A stretch of 42,929 nucleotides of DNA from Lentzea tibetensis (GTDB taxonomy: Bacteria; Actinomycetota; Actinomycetes; Mycobacteriales; Pseudonocardiaceae), in NCBI RefSeq assembly GCF_007845675.1, contig NZ_VOBR01000025.1, positions 1 through 42,929 of the forward strand, written 5' to 3'. The notes under the pieces were generated by a model. It searched no databases, had not been told where the DNA came from, and saw only the letters and a list, made by a program, of their open reading frames with translations. The position numbers and the translations under genes were made by a program. How positions within the stretch are numbered: position 1 is the stretch's first letter; each line of letters starts with the position of its first letter. This document shows, piece by piece, positions 16,804 through 24,580 of the stretch.

Positions 16804-16830
16804 TTGACATGACCATGATTGCGGCACAAT
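16804..16830 (+). promoter_or_regulatory. Candidate promoter of the sigma factor gene
   Basis: A perfect TTGACA (16804-16809) is followed by CACAAT (16825-16830) after 15 bp. Transcription would begin about 7-9 bp later, at or near the GTG at 16839, giving a leaderless mRNA. The spacer is shorter than the usual 17 bp, which lowers confidence. Confidence 0.4.
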
Positions 16831-16838
16831 TCGGACTC

Positions 16839-17378
16839 GTGTCCGACGACAACGGAGTGCTGCTGGCCGCCGCCGCGCGCGGTGACCAGGCTTCGTGGAA
16901 CGAACTCGTCCGCAAGTACAACGCCCTGCTCTGGTCGATCGCCCGCGGCTTCCGGCTGAGCACCGAGGACGCGTCGGACGTCGTGCAGAACACGTGGCTG
17001 CGGCTCGTCGAGAACCTCGACCGCATCAACCAGCCCGACCGGCTCGCGGCGTGGCTCGGCACCAGCGCGCGAAGAGAATGCCTCCAGCTGCTCAAGCGCA
17101 ACACGAAGACCACCACCGTCGAGGAGCTCCCCGAGCTGAGGGACCCAGCGCCCGAAGTGGACACCTCCCTCCTCGTCGACGAACGCGACCACGCGCTGTG
17201 GCAAGCGGTGCAGCGCTTGTCGGACAAGTGCTACCAGCTGATCCGCGTGCTCATGGCCGACCCGCCGCCGAGCTACGCCGACGTCGCCGAGATGCTCGGC
17301 ATGCCGGTGGGCAGCATCGGTCCGAACCGGATCCGCTGCCTCGACAAGCTGCGCAAGCAAGTGGAGAAGCTGCCGTGA
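16839..17378 (+). CDS. ECF-type sigma-70 family RNA polymerase sigma factor
   Basis: A 179-residue two-domain sigma factor. Region 2 includes WNELVRKYNALLWSIARGFRLSTEDASDVVQNTWLRLVENL, and region 4 includes SYADVAEMLGMPVGSIGPNRIRCLDKLRKQ. There is no region 3 and no C-terminal extension. Starts at 16773 or 16809 are possible, but GTG 16839 begins the conserved SDDNGVLLAAAARGDQ sequence typical of this group and agrees with the TTGACA promoter. Its stop overlaps the downstream gene (GTGA), and it is divergent from the CHAT gene. Sigma factors of this subgroup recur beside CHAT genes in actinobacteria, as far as I recall; targets here are unknown. Confidence 0.9.
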   Translation: MSDDNGVLLAAAARGDQASWNELVRKYNALLWSIARGFRLSTEDASDVVQNTWLRLVENLDRINQPDRLAAWLGTSARRECLQLLKRNTKTTTVEELPELRDPAPEVDTSLLVDERDHALWQAVQRLSDKCYQLIRVLMADPPPSYADVAEMLGMPVGSIGPNRIRCLDKLRKQVEKLP

Positions 17379-17800
17379 ACGAAGACGAGCTGCTGCAGCG
17401 ACTCCGGGCCGTCGCGTCCGAAGTGGATGGTGTGCCCGACCACGTGAACCTGGCCGCCGAAGCGGCACTGGGCACGCGCCGGCTCGACGAGGAGCTCGCC
17501 GAGCTCATCGCCGACTCCGCCGAGCACACACCTCAACTCGTCCGCGACGCGAGCGACATCCGGATGCTGTCGTTCCGCGCGGGTGCCGTGGGGATCGAGA
17601 TCGAGATCGACGACCGGCTCCGCGGCCTCGTCACCGGCGCGCGAGGCACCGTCACGATCGAGACACCCGGCGGCACCACCGAGGCCGAGCTCGACGAGCG
17701 CGGCTGGTTCACCGCCGACATCCCGGAAGCGGCGACGGTCCGGCTCAAGATCACCGCGGACGACGGCACCGGGGTGGTCACGAGCTGGTTCACCAGGTGA
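17375..17800 (+). CDS. Small sigma-coupled partner protein of unknown family
   Basis: A 141-residue soluble protein beginning at GTG 17375, translationally coupled to the sigma gene. The N-terminal half is acidic and helical (DELLQRLRAVASEVDGVPDHV; EAALGTRRLDEELAELIADS). The C-terminal half is a beta-rich module (GIEIEIDDRL, GTVTIETPGG, RGWFTADIPEAATVRLKI) resembling Ig-like or transthyretin-like folds. No zinc-binding HxxxCxxC motif or transmembrane helix is present, so it is not a classical zinc anti-sigma factor. Position suggests it modulates the sigma factor or links it to the CHAT/S8 proteases. Function unknown. Confidence 0.8.
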   Translation: MNEDELLQRLRAVASEVDGVPDHVNLAAEAALGTRRLDEELAELIADSAEHTPQLVRDASDIRMLSFRAGAVGIEIEIDDRLRGLVTGARGTVTIETPGGTTEAELDERGWFTADIPEAATVRLKITADDGTGVVTSWFTR

Positions 17801-17816
17801 ACGAGCCCGTGACACC

Positions 17817-18746
17817 TCACGACTGCACGCGGACGACCCACCCCGGATCCGACGGCCGGACGTCCACGTAGGAGCAGACCTGCCGGGTGAACCACAGTCC
17901 CTGGCCGGGCGCGGGCTCCGCCGCGGCGGGCGGCCGGAACCCGATCAGCAGGTCGTCCATGTCCCCGGCGGCCGAGACCACCTCGCACACGGAGGCACCC
18001 GCCACCGGCCACGCGTAGACGAGCCCGGCCCGAGCGAGGGCCACGACCTCGGCGACGGCGGACGAGAACACGCCCGCGTCGACGGACGACAGCCCGTGCG
18101 CCGTCGCCTGCGCCACCACGAACCCGTCCACGTCGCCGTCCGAGGACACCACCGCGGCGTCCGACGGGCGCGGCGGCAACGGCGTGGAGTCCAGCCGTGC
18201 GATCAACGCCATCGGGTTCTCGTACCACGTGCTGACCCGCCGCTCCACCCCGTGCATCGACGTGGGGTGCGTGCGCAGCGCCGCCTCCACGATCGACGGC
18301 GACGCGACCCGCGTGTCGTACGGGCACATCGCGGTCACCTCGAACGGCGCCAGCAACACGTTCAGCATCGCCTCGTACCGCACCCACTCGGCGGACTCGC
18401 GCGAGGAGCTCCCCGCGCGCCCCGACCAGTCCGGTTCGGCGATCGCGTGGATCTGCCCGCGCGGCCCGGCGTTCGCGGCGATGTACCCGGCTGCCTTGGC
18501 GAGCGTGTTCGGCGCGGAGCCGTCGTACCAGTCGGCGGACGAGACGAACTCGACCAGCCGGTGATCACGGCCCAACGCGTCGCGCACCATGTCGATCTTG
18601 GCGGGCGTGGTCACCACCAGCGGCGGTGGTTCGCCGTCGGCCGCCAAGCCCTCCAGCAGGAACGGCACGGACGTCGCGACGAACTCCTCGTCGGAACCGT
18701 GCACCGCGATCCGGTGGTCGAAGGCCCCGTCCGGTTTCGCACTCAT
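17817..18746 (-). CDS. MEDS-domain/ATPase-like anti-sigma-type regulator (RsbA-like)
   Basis: A 309-residue cytosolic protein. Residues from about 8 to 160 match a MEDS (DcmR-type sensory) domain: DEEFVATSVPFLLEGLAADGEPPPLVVTTPAKIDMVRDAL and later YEAMLNVLLAPFEVTAMCPYD. The C-terminal third resembles the RsbW-like HATPase fold (SSAVAEVVALA, GQGLWFTRQVCSYVDVR) but with a weak N-box, so kinase activity is uncertain. Such proteins are annotated as RsbA-family anti-sigma regulators in actinomycetes. The ATG at 18746 has GGAG upstream and overlaps the stop of the LuxR-type gene (ATGA), so the pair forms an operon. The tail faces the sigma operon across 16 bp. Confidence 0.85.
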   Translation of the reverse strand: MSAKPDGAFDHRIAVHGSDEEFVATSVPFLLEGLAADGEPPPLVVTTPAKIDMVRDALGRDHRLVEFVSSADWYDGSAPNTLAKAAGYIAANAGPRGQIHAIAEPDWSGRAGSSSRESAEWVRYEAMLNVLLAPFEVTAMCPYDTRVASPSIVEAALRTHPTSMHGVERRVSTWYENPMALIARLDSTPLPPRPSDAAVVSSDGDVDGFVVAQATAHGLSSVDAGVFSSAVAEVVALARAGLVYAWPVAGASVCEVVSAAGDMDDLLIGFRPPAAAEPAPGQGLWFTRQVCSYVDVRPSDPGWVVRVQS

Positions 18747-20977
18747 GTGTACTCCTCTCTGTCGCCGAAGCGCTGACCCGCGACCCACGTGGCTATCTGG
18801 CTGCGCGAGCTGAACCCGAGCTTGCCGAGGATGCGTTCCACGTGGCCTTCGGCCGTGCGCCTGGCGATCACCAGCCGGTCGGCGATCTCCTGGTTGCTGA
18901 GCCCTTCGGCGACCAGCGACGCGACCTCGGACTCGCGCCTGGTGAGCGCGGACTCCCTGTCGGTGTGTTCCGCGTGCTCCTCGGTCTGCTGCTCCAGCGC
19001 GTACGCGACGCCCGCGTCCAGCCCGCGCGTGCGGCCGCGTCGGTAGGCCAGCTCGAACGCCCGGTCGCCCGCGCGGAGCCGCTGGGACGCGTTGTAGTGC
19101 TTGGAGCCGAAGCGGTTGATGTCGATGTCGCGCCACACGCCGTCGGCCACGCCGAGCAGCACGGCCGCGCGTTCGTCGCGCTGCCGGTTCGACGCGATCA
19201 CCGCCAGCAGGTCGAGTGTGAGTCCGGTGCCCACCATGTCGTGCAGCGCGTGCTTGAGCGCGAGGGCTTCCCGCGCGTACGCCTCCGCGGTCTCCCATTC
19301 GTCCTTCACAGTGTGCGCCAGGGCGCGCACCCGCAGGACGTAGGACAGCACCCATTCCTCGTGGTGTGCCTCGCATGTCAGACGCGCCTTGTCGCACACC
19401 ACGATCGCCCAGTCGGGATTGCCGTCGAACGCGAGCGCCGCGGCCAGCTCGACCAGGTCCAGCGCGGCCAGGCTCGGCAGCTGACCGGGCACGCGCGGTC
19501 TTGCGACGGCTTCCTCGAACAGCGTGCGCGCCTCGGCGAGGTTGTCGCGGAACAACGTCATGAGCCCCACCACGTGCTCCGCGTGCGCCGCCTCGGCCGC
19601 GTCGCCGAGCTGGAGTGCCAGCTCCTTCGACTCGAGCGCCAGCCCGGTGCCCCTGGTCAGGTCCTCGACGCAGTTCGCGAGCAGCCCGGCGACCCACAGC
19701 CCGCGCGCGCGTTCACGGGTCGGCGCGGGGTTCGCCTCCAGCGTCAGGTCGAGCCAGTACCGGCCTTCCATGCGCGCGGTGCAGCCGTGCCAGTAGAACC
19801 AGAGGCACCCGGCGAGCTCGAGTCCTTTGCGCGCCTCACCTTCTGTCGTGAGGCAGTAGTCGAGCGCGCCGCGGATGTTGTCCTGCTCGGCGCGCAGCAG
19901 GTGCACCGTGTCCCGCTGGCCCGGCCCGAACCACGTCCGCTCGCAGTTCAGCGCCAGCTCGAGGAACCAGTCGCGGTGCCTGCGCCGGATCACCGGCTCG
20001 TCGGCGCCGAGCTTCTCCCTGCCGTAGTGCCGGATCGTCTCGAGCATCCGGTACCGCAACCGGTCGCTGTTGCGCTCCCGCACCAGAACGGACTTGTCGA
20101 CGAGCCCGGCCACCGCGTCGAGCACGTCCTCGACCGGTACGTCCGGTCCTTCGCAGACGGCCTCCGCGGCTTCGAGCTCGAACCCGCCCGCGAACACCGA
20201 GGCCCGCGCCCACACCAGCTGCTCGGCCGGCGTGCACAGCCCGTAGCTCCACTCGACGGTCGACCGCAGCGCCTCGTGCCGGGTGAGCCCGCCGGTGCCG
20301 TCGGCCAGCCGCTCGGCGAGCTGCTCGATCCCCTGTTCGCGCATGCCGACGGCGGCCAGCTCGATCGCGAGCGGCAGCCCGTCGAGCGTCCGGCACAGGC
20401 CGGCGACGGCGTTCCGGTTCTCGGTGGTGAGCCGGAATCCGGGGGCGACCGCGGCGGCGCGTTCGACGAACAGGCTGAGCGCCGAGTCCTCGTCGCGGTT
20501 CGTCTTCAGCGGTCCCACCTCCAGCAGGTGTTCCTCGGTGAGCCCGAGGCGGTGCCTGCTCGTCACCACGAACCTCATCGCGGGCACGTGCCGCAGCAGC
20601 GTCGCGACCAGCCGCCCGCACGCGTCGATCACGTGCTCGGCGTTGTCCAGCACCACCAGCAGCCTGCGGTCGCGGAGCCGTTCGACGAGCACCTTCTCCG
20701 GTGGGAGGTCAGCGAAGTCGTCGATCCGCAACGCGTGCGCCACCGCGACGGCGACCAGCGCCTCGTCCTCGATGGCCGCGAGCGGCACCATCCACACGCC
20801 GTCGGCGAACGCCCGTTTCACCTGGTTGGCGAGCCGCAGCGCGAGCCGCGACTTGCCGACCCCGCCGGGTCCCGTCAGCGTCAGCAGGCGAGTCGTCGAC
20901 AACACCTGTTTGGCAACCGCCAGCTCCTCTCGCCTGTCGACGAAACTCGTGCCCTCGGCGGGCAGTGATCCGACCAT
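18743..20977 (-). CDS. LuxR-family transcriptional regulator with NB-type ATPase and TPR-like repeats
   Basis: A 744-residue STAND-type regulator. The P-loop GPGGVGKS is at 36-43, Walker B-like LLVVLDNAEHV follows, then VVTSRHRLGL and GLPLAIELAA (an NB-ARC GxP motif). A helical TPR-like region spans from about 370 to 640, and a C-terminal LuxR helix-turn-helix (LTRRESEVASLVAEGLSNQEIADRL) occupies roughly 675-735. Signal binding in the repeats is expected to license ATP-driven opening and DNA binding. It is transcribed with the downstream MEDS protein through an ATGA overlap. No strong ribosome-binding site is visible before the ATG. Targets and ligand are unknown. Confidence 0.92.
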   Translation of the reverse strand: MVGSLPAEGTSFVDRREELAVAKQVLSTTRLLTLTGPGGVGKSRLALRLANQVKRAFADGVWMVPLAAIEDEALVAVAVAHALRIDDFADLPPEKVLVERLRDRRLLVVLDNAEHVIDACGRLVATLLRHVPAMRFVVTSRHRLGLTEEHLLEVGPLKTNRDEDSALSLFVERAAAVAPGFRLTTENRNAVAGLCRTLDGLPLAIELAAVGMREQGIEQLAERLADGTGGLTRHEALRSTVEWSYGLCTPAEQLVWARASVFAGGFELEAAEAVCEGPDVPVEDVLDAVAGLVDKSVLVRERNSDRLRYRMLETIRHYGREKLGADEPVIRRRHRDWFLELALNCERTWFGPGQRDTVHLLRAEQDNIRGALDYCLTTEGEARKGLELAGCLWFYWHGCTARMEGRYWLDLTLEANPAPTRERARGLWVAGLLANCVEDLTRGTGLALESKELALQLGDAAEAAHAEHVVGLMTLFRDNLAEARTLFEEAVARPRVPGQLPSLAALDLVELAAALAFDGNPDWAIVVCDKARLTCEAHHEEWVLSYVLRVRALAHTVKDEWETAEAYAREALALKHALHDMVGTGLTLDLLAVIASNRQRDERAAVLLGVADGVWRDIDINRFGSKHYNASQRLRAGDRAFELAYRRGRTRGLDAGVAYALEQQTEEHAEHTDRESALTRRESEVASLVAEGLSNQEIADRLVIARRTAEGHVERILGKLGFSSRSQIATWVAGQRFGDREEYT

Positions 20978-21217
20978 GCTCAGCTACGCCCCCCGGCTCA
21001 TCCGGTGGCAGGTTAAGCGCTCTTTCGCGATAGTCGATGAACATGCACTCGTTTGGGTGCCTGTTCGCTGACAGCGCGTCAGTGAACTACGCGTCACGCA
21101 GCGCCTACCTCGGATGGGCGTACGCGTCCTCCAGCCGGCCGGGTCTCTCGTCACCGAGTGCGAGCGGGCGATCGGAGTGCAAGACTGCGGCTCCAACGCC
21201 AAATTAGGAGGATCCCG

Positions 21218-21631
21218 GTGGCCTCTCGCCTCAACCCCTACCTCAGCTTCGCCGGCAACGCGCGGCAGGCGATGGAGTTCTACAAGGAAGTCTTCGGTGG
21301 CGAGTTGAACGTCAACACCTTCGCCGACTTCGGCAACACCGAGGGCGAGATCGCGAACAACGTCATGCACAGCCAGCTCGAGACGCCGAGCGGCTACACC
21401 CTGATGGCGTCAGACATGGCACCGGACCAGGGGGCCGCGGTCCCCAACTCGGCCGTCAGCCTCTCCGGCGACGACGCCGACGAGCTGCGCGGCTACTGGG
21501 AGCAGCTGTCCGGCAAGGGCGGCACCGTGCAGGTCCCGATGGAGAAGCAGATGTGGGGCGACGAGTTCGGCATGTGCGTCGACCAGTTCGGTGTGCCGTG
21601 GATGGTCAACGTCGTCGCGCAGCAGGGCTGA
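21218..21631 (+). CDS. VOC-family protein (PhnB-like)
   Basis: A 137-residue vicinal-oxygen-chelate fold protein of the PhnB/glyoxalase-like group. The start RLNPYLSFAGNARQAMEFYKEVFGGEL and later MHSQLETPSGYTLMASD and WGDEFGMCVDQFGVPWMVN are characteristic. Members bind a metal or small ligands; several give resistance to drugs or act as isomerases. The GTG at 21218 is set by an excellent ribosome-binding site, AGGAGGA at 21206-21212; longer in-frame extensions are rejected. The stop codon abuts the stop of the convergent DUF397 gene with no spacer. The 240 bp upstream hold no other recognisable gene. Confidence 0.9.
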   Translation: MASRLNPYLSFAGNARQAMEFYKEVFGGELNVNTFADFGNTEGEIANNVMHSQLETPSGYTLMASDMAPDQGAAVPNSAVSLSGDDADELRGYWEQLSGKGGTVQVPMEKQMWGDEFGMCVDQFGVPWMVNVVAQQG

Positions 21632-21820
21632 TCAACGCGCGAAGCGCCCGGCCTTCAGGCCGGCGAGGAACGACCCCAGTGCGCCCGGTTCGAAGTCGAG
21701 GACCGGGCCGCTCTGGTTCTTGGAGTCCCGCACCTTCCCCGGCGCCAGCTCGACGCAGTCGCTGGTTTCGTCCTGGCCATTGCTGCGAGAGCTCTTACGC
21801 CAGGTCGCCTGGTCGGTCAT
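21632..21820 (-). CDS. DUF397 protein
   Basis: A 62-residue DUF397 protein with the family hallmarks WRKSSRSNGQ near the N-terminus, CVELAP in the middle and VRDSKNQSGPVLDFEPGALGSFLAGLKAG at the end. DUF397 genes nearly always sit beside an XRE regulator of the DUF5753 type, as here, and are thought to be its small antagonist or partner; the pairs control development and antibiotic production in Streptomyces. The ATG at 21820 lies inside the end of the regulator gene (26-bp overlap), so translation is coupled. Both are on the minus strand. Confidence 0.92.
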   Translation of the reverse strand: MTDQATWRKSSRSNGQDETSDCVELAPGKVRDSKNQSGPVLDFEPGALGSFLAGLKAGRFAR

Positions 21821-22676
21821 CGGGGGCCTCTCTCCGTCGGTCCTGGCCACCAGCCAGCTCGGCGATGAACCGACGCGATTCTCCCGCATCCAGTGCCAGG
21901 CGCTCCAGCCCCTTGATCGTCTCCTCGTACGAGGCGATGTGATCATCTGCCTCCAGAATGACCGTGGTCGCGCGCGTGTTCACGTAGGCGACCCACCGCT
22001 TGTCCCGCCGCTCGATCAGCACGAAAGCGCCATCACCCGCCATGTGCGCACCAGCATCCTCAGGGATGACGCGGAGGCACACGTTCTTCCAATCAGCCAT
22101 GAACATCAGGTGCATCAACTGGTCGTGCATCACCTGCGGACTCCCGATGCACTTGCGCAGCACCGCCTCCTCGACGAAGAAGGTCACCTTGGGTGCCTTC
22201 TCCCCTCTGAGCACCTCCTGCCGCTTCGTCCGCAATGCGACCAGCTTCTCCACCACCTCCTCGTCGTCGTGGAACACCCTCGCTATCGCCCGTGCGTACT
22301 CGGGCGTCTGCAACAGGCCTGGGATCAGCACGCAGTTGTAGGTCGTGATCGCCTTCGCTTCTCGCTCCTCGGCGACGACGTTGCGCGAGTCGGCCGATCC
22401 AGGCCCGTACGGGAGAACCCAGGTCTCCTTGGTCGCCTCGCGGTTGTGGTCGACGAGCTTGCGCAGCCGGGCACCCTTCACTCCACATGAGCTGAGCCAG
22501 TGGATCAGGTCCACCTCGTCGATCGCCTGCTTGCCGCCCTCGATCCGCGACACCTTGCTCTGGTCCCACCCGAGCCGGTCCGCGAGCCCAACCCCGTCGA
22601 AACCGGCCTTCTCCCGAATGGCCAGGAGCTCCTGCCCGATGTCGCGGCTGCGCGCCGTCGATCGGCGTGACGTCAT
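21795..22676 (-). CDS. XRE-family regulator with DUF5753 domain
   Basis: A 293-residue regulator. The N-terminal helix-turn-helix (about 10-70) has LLAIREKAGFDGVGLADRLGWDQSKVSRIEGGKQ. The rest is a DUF5753 domain, with IPGLLQTPEYARAI, RTKRQEVLRGEKAP, FFVEEAVLRKCIGSPQVMHDQL and RVIPEDAGAHMAGDGAFVLIE. It forms a bicistron with DUF397 on its 3' side and diverges from an ABC exporter operon at 22830. The 153-bp gap carries the dyad TATGTCC-N3-GGACATA, a plausible operator for this protein. The ATG at 22676 has no strong ribosome-binding site. Confidence 0.92.
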   Translation of the reverse strand: MTSRRSTARSRDIGQELLAIREKAGFDGVGLADRLGWDQSKVSRIEGGKQAIDEVDLIHWLSSCGVKGARLRKLVDHNREATKETWVLPYGPGSADSRNVVAEEREAKAITTYNCVLIPGLLQTPEYARAIARVFHDDEEVVEKLVALRTKRQEVLRGEKAPKVTFFVEEAVLRKCIGSPQVMHDQLMHLMFMADWKNVCLRVIPEDAGAHMAGDGAFVLIERRDKRWVAYVNTRATTVILEADDHIASYEETIKGLERLALDAGESRRFIAELAGGQDRRREAPDDRPGDLA

Positions 22677-22758
22677 GGCTTGCACGCTATTACCAGCCGT
22701 GCCCAAAATAGACGTACGGCGCCAAAAGTCCGCCCGAAAGTAGCAGGTCAGCGGCCTG

Positions 22759-22775
22759 TATGTCCCCAGGACATA
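22759..22775. promoter_or_regulatory. Perfect dyad between XRE regulator and ABC operon
   Basis: TATGTCC (22759-22765) and GGACATA (22769-22775) form a perfect 7+3+7 inverted repeat. It lies 54 bp upstream of the exporter start and 82 bp from the XRE start. Position and symmetry suit a dimeric repressor; the adjacent XRE protein is the obvious candidate, but this is inference. Confidence 0.5.
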
Positions 22776-22829
22776 GTTGCGCCGGCCCCACGAACACCCT
22801 AGGTTCGAGATCACCTGGGGAGGTTCGTT

Positions 22830-23807
22830 TTGATCAAACAAGTTGCGCCTGCGGTCGAGGTGACCGCGTTGCGGCGGGTGTTCGCCGGAGGCAAGGGACT
22901 GCGGAAACGAGGCCCGGAGCACGTCGCTCTCGACGGCGTCGACCTGGTCGTCGACGCGGGCGAAGTGCACGGCCTGCTCGGCCCGAACGGGGCGGGCAAG
23001 ACGACGCTCTGCAAGATCCTGTCGACGGTGCTGCTGCCGTCCGGCGGCATGGCGAAGGTGCTGGGCCACGACGTCGTCACGCACACCGCGCAGGTGCGCA
23101 CGTCGATGGGCATCGTGTTCGGTGGCGAGCGCGGCCTGTACGGCAGGCTCACCGCGCGGCAGAACCTGAAGTTCTGGGGCGCGCTGCACGGGTTGCACGG
23201 CAAGCAGTTGCGCACGCGAGTGGACGCGCTCCTGGACCGCGTGGGTCTGCGCGACCGCGCCGATGACCGGGTGGAGGCGTTCTCGCGCGGTATGAAGCAG
23301 CGGGTGCACCTGGCGCGCGGCATGGTCGGCGACCCGGCGCTGTTGCTGCTGGACGAGCCGACGACGGGCATGGATCCCGTGGCGGCCAAGGACTTCCGCG
23401 CGTTGGTGGGCGAGCTGCGCGCCGAGCGGCGGACCGTGCTGATCACCACGCACGACATGGTCGAGGCCGAGCAGGTGTGCGACCGCGTGTCGCTCATCGA
23501 CTCGGGCCGCATCCTGGCCACCGAGTCGCCGAACGCGCTCAGCGAGTGGATCACCCGCTTCGAGCGCGTGGACGCTCTGGTGCCACCCGAGTTGGTCTCG
23601 CGGCTGCGCACCCTGCCCGGCGTGGGCTCGGTGTCCACTTCGGACGACGGGCGCACGAGGTTCGAGACGACCGAGGAAGGCGTTGCGGCACAACTGGTCC
23701 GCTCACTGGTCGAGGCCGGAGTCACGACGGTGACGACGTCGAAGCCGTCGCTGGAAGAGGTCTACCTGCACGTGTTCGGCGGGAACGGCATGGCGGTGCG
23801 CCGATGA
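22830..23807 (+). CDS. ABC exporter ATPase (DrrA-like)
   Basis: A 325-residue ATPase of the DrrA/ABC-2 exporter class. Walker A GPNGAGKTT is at 51-59, signature FSRGM at 151-155, Walker B LLLLDEP at 171-177 and switch His in LITTHDM. The C-terminal extension (about 240-325) ending SLEEVYLHVFGG is typical of drug exporters. The Q-loop region reads GIVFGGERGLYGRLT, so the usual Gln is replaced, as in some relatives. The TTG start at 22830 has GGGGAGG at 22816-22822. The stop overlaps the first permease ATG. Substrate is probably a hydrophobic small molecule; the co-directional APH-type gene supports a resistance function. Confidence 0.92.
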   Translation: MIKQVAPAVEVTALRRVFAGGKGLRKRGPEHVALDGVDLVVDAGEVHGLLGPNGAGKTTLCKILSTVLLPSGGMAKVLGHDVVTHTAQVRTSMGIVFGGERGLYGRLTARQNLKFWGALHGLHGKQLRTRVDALLDRVGLRDRADDRVEAFSRGMKQRVHLARGMVGDPALLLLDEPTTGMDPVAAKDFRALVGELRAERRTVLITTHDMVEAEQVCDRVSLIDSGRILATESPNALSEWITRFERVDALVPPELVSRLRTLPGVGSVSTSDDGRTRFETTEEGVAAQLVRSLVEAGVTTVTTSKPSLEEVYLHVFGGNGMAVRR

Positions 23808-24571
23808 GGACGCTGCTCATCGGGTGCTGGTACCAGCTGCTGGTGCTCCGCCGCTCCCCCGCCGACCTGATGGCGCTGTTCGTGGTGCCGGTCAACACAA
23901 CCGTGTTCCTCGCGATCATGCAGCACGCCGACCGCCCCGACCTGGCAGGCCACGCGGTGCTCGCGCCGGGCCTGATGGCGTTGTGGGCGATCTCGCTGGT
24001 CACGTGCGGCGAGCTGATCGACGCCGAACGCTGGGGCGGCACGCTGGAGGCACTGGTCGCCGTGCCCGCGCGGATGCTGCCGCTGCTGACGGGCCGGATC
24101 GTCGTGGTGGTGACGGCGAGCCTGTTCGCGTTCGTCGAGTCCTACTTCGTGGCGCTGGTGTTCTTCGACGTGTCGATCTCAGTGCCGCACCTCGGTGTGT
24201 TCGTGGTGTCGATGCTCGCGACCGGTCTCGCGATGGCGTGCTGGGCGGGTGTGATGGCGTCGGTGTTCGTGCTGGCGCGGTCGGCGCGGATCTTCCAGAA
24301 CGCGCTGGGGTTCCCGTTCTTCGTGTTGGGTGGCGTGATCGTGCCGGTGTCGTACCTGCCGGACTGGCTGCGCCCGCTGACGAACGTGGTGTTCCTGTCG
24401 TGGAGCTCGGATCTGTTGCGCGACGCGCTGAATCCCGCTCCTGTCCAGGACTTCGGGTTCCGGCTGCTCGTGTTGCTCCTGCTGGCGTTGGCCGGTGGCG
24501 GGCTGGGCGCCTACCTGTTGTCGGCCGTGCTCAGGCGGGTTCGCTCGCTCGGCACCCTCACCTACGCCTGA
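23804..24571 (+). CDS. ABC-2 type exporter permease 1 (DrrB-like)
   Basis: A 255-residue membrane protein with six hydrophobic segments and the ABC-2 permease layout: an amphipathic start, TM1 in LMALFVVPVNTTVFLAI, a GELIDAERWGGTLEALVAVPAR cytosolic loop, and the terminal NVVFLSWSSDLLRDAL region followed by the last helix. The ATG at 23804 overlaps the ATPase stop (ATGA). It pairs with a second, different permease at 24581, so the exporter is probably a heterodimer of permeases on one type of ATPase. Confidence 0.9.
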   Translation: MRTLLIGCWYQLLVLRRSPADLMALFVVPVNTTVFLAIMQHADRPDLAGHAVLAPGLMALWAISLVTCGELIDAERWGGTLEALVAVPARMLPLLTGRIVVVVTASLFAFVESYFVALVFFDVSISVPHLGVFVVSMLATGLAMACWAGVMASVFVLARSARIFQNALGFPFFVLGGVIVPVSYLPDWLRPLTNVVFLSWSSDLLRDALNPAPVQDFGFRLLVLLLLALAGGGLGAYLLSAVLRRVRSLGTLTYA

Positions 24572-24580
24572 GAGGCCGGC

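Noticed and set aside
18626-20968. Long plus-strand open frame opposite the LuxR-type regulator
   Set aside because: No domain recognisable; the opposite strand encodes P-loop, NB-ARC and LuxR motifs.
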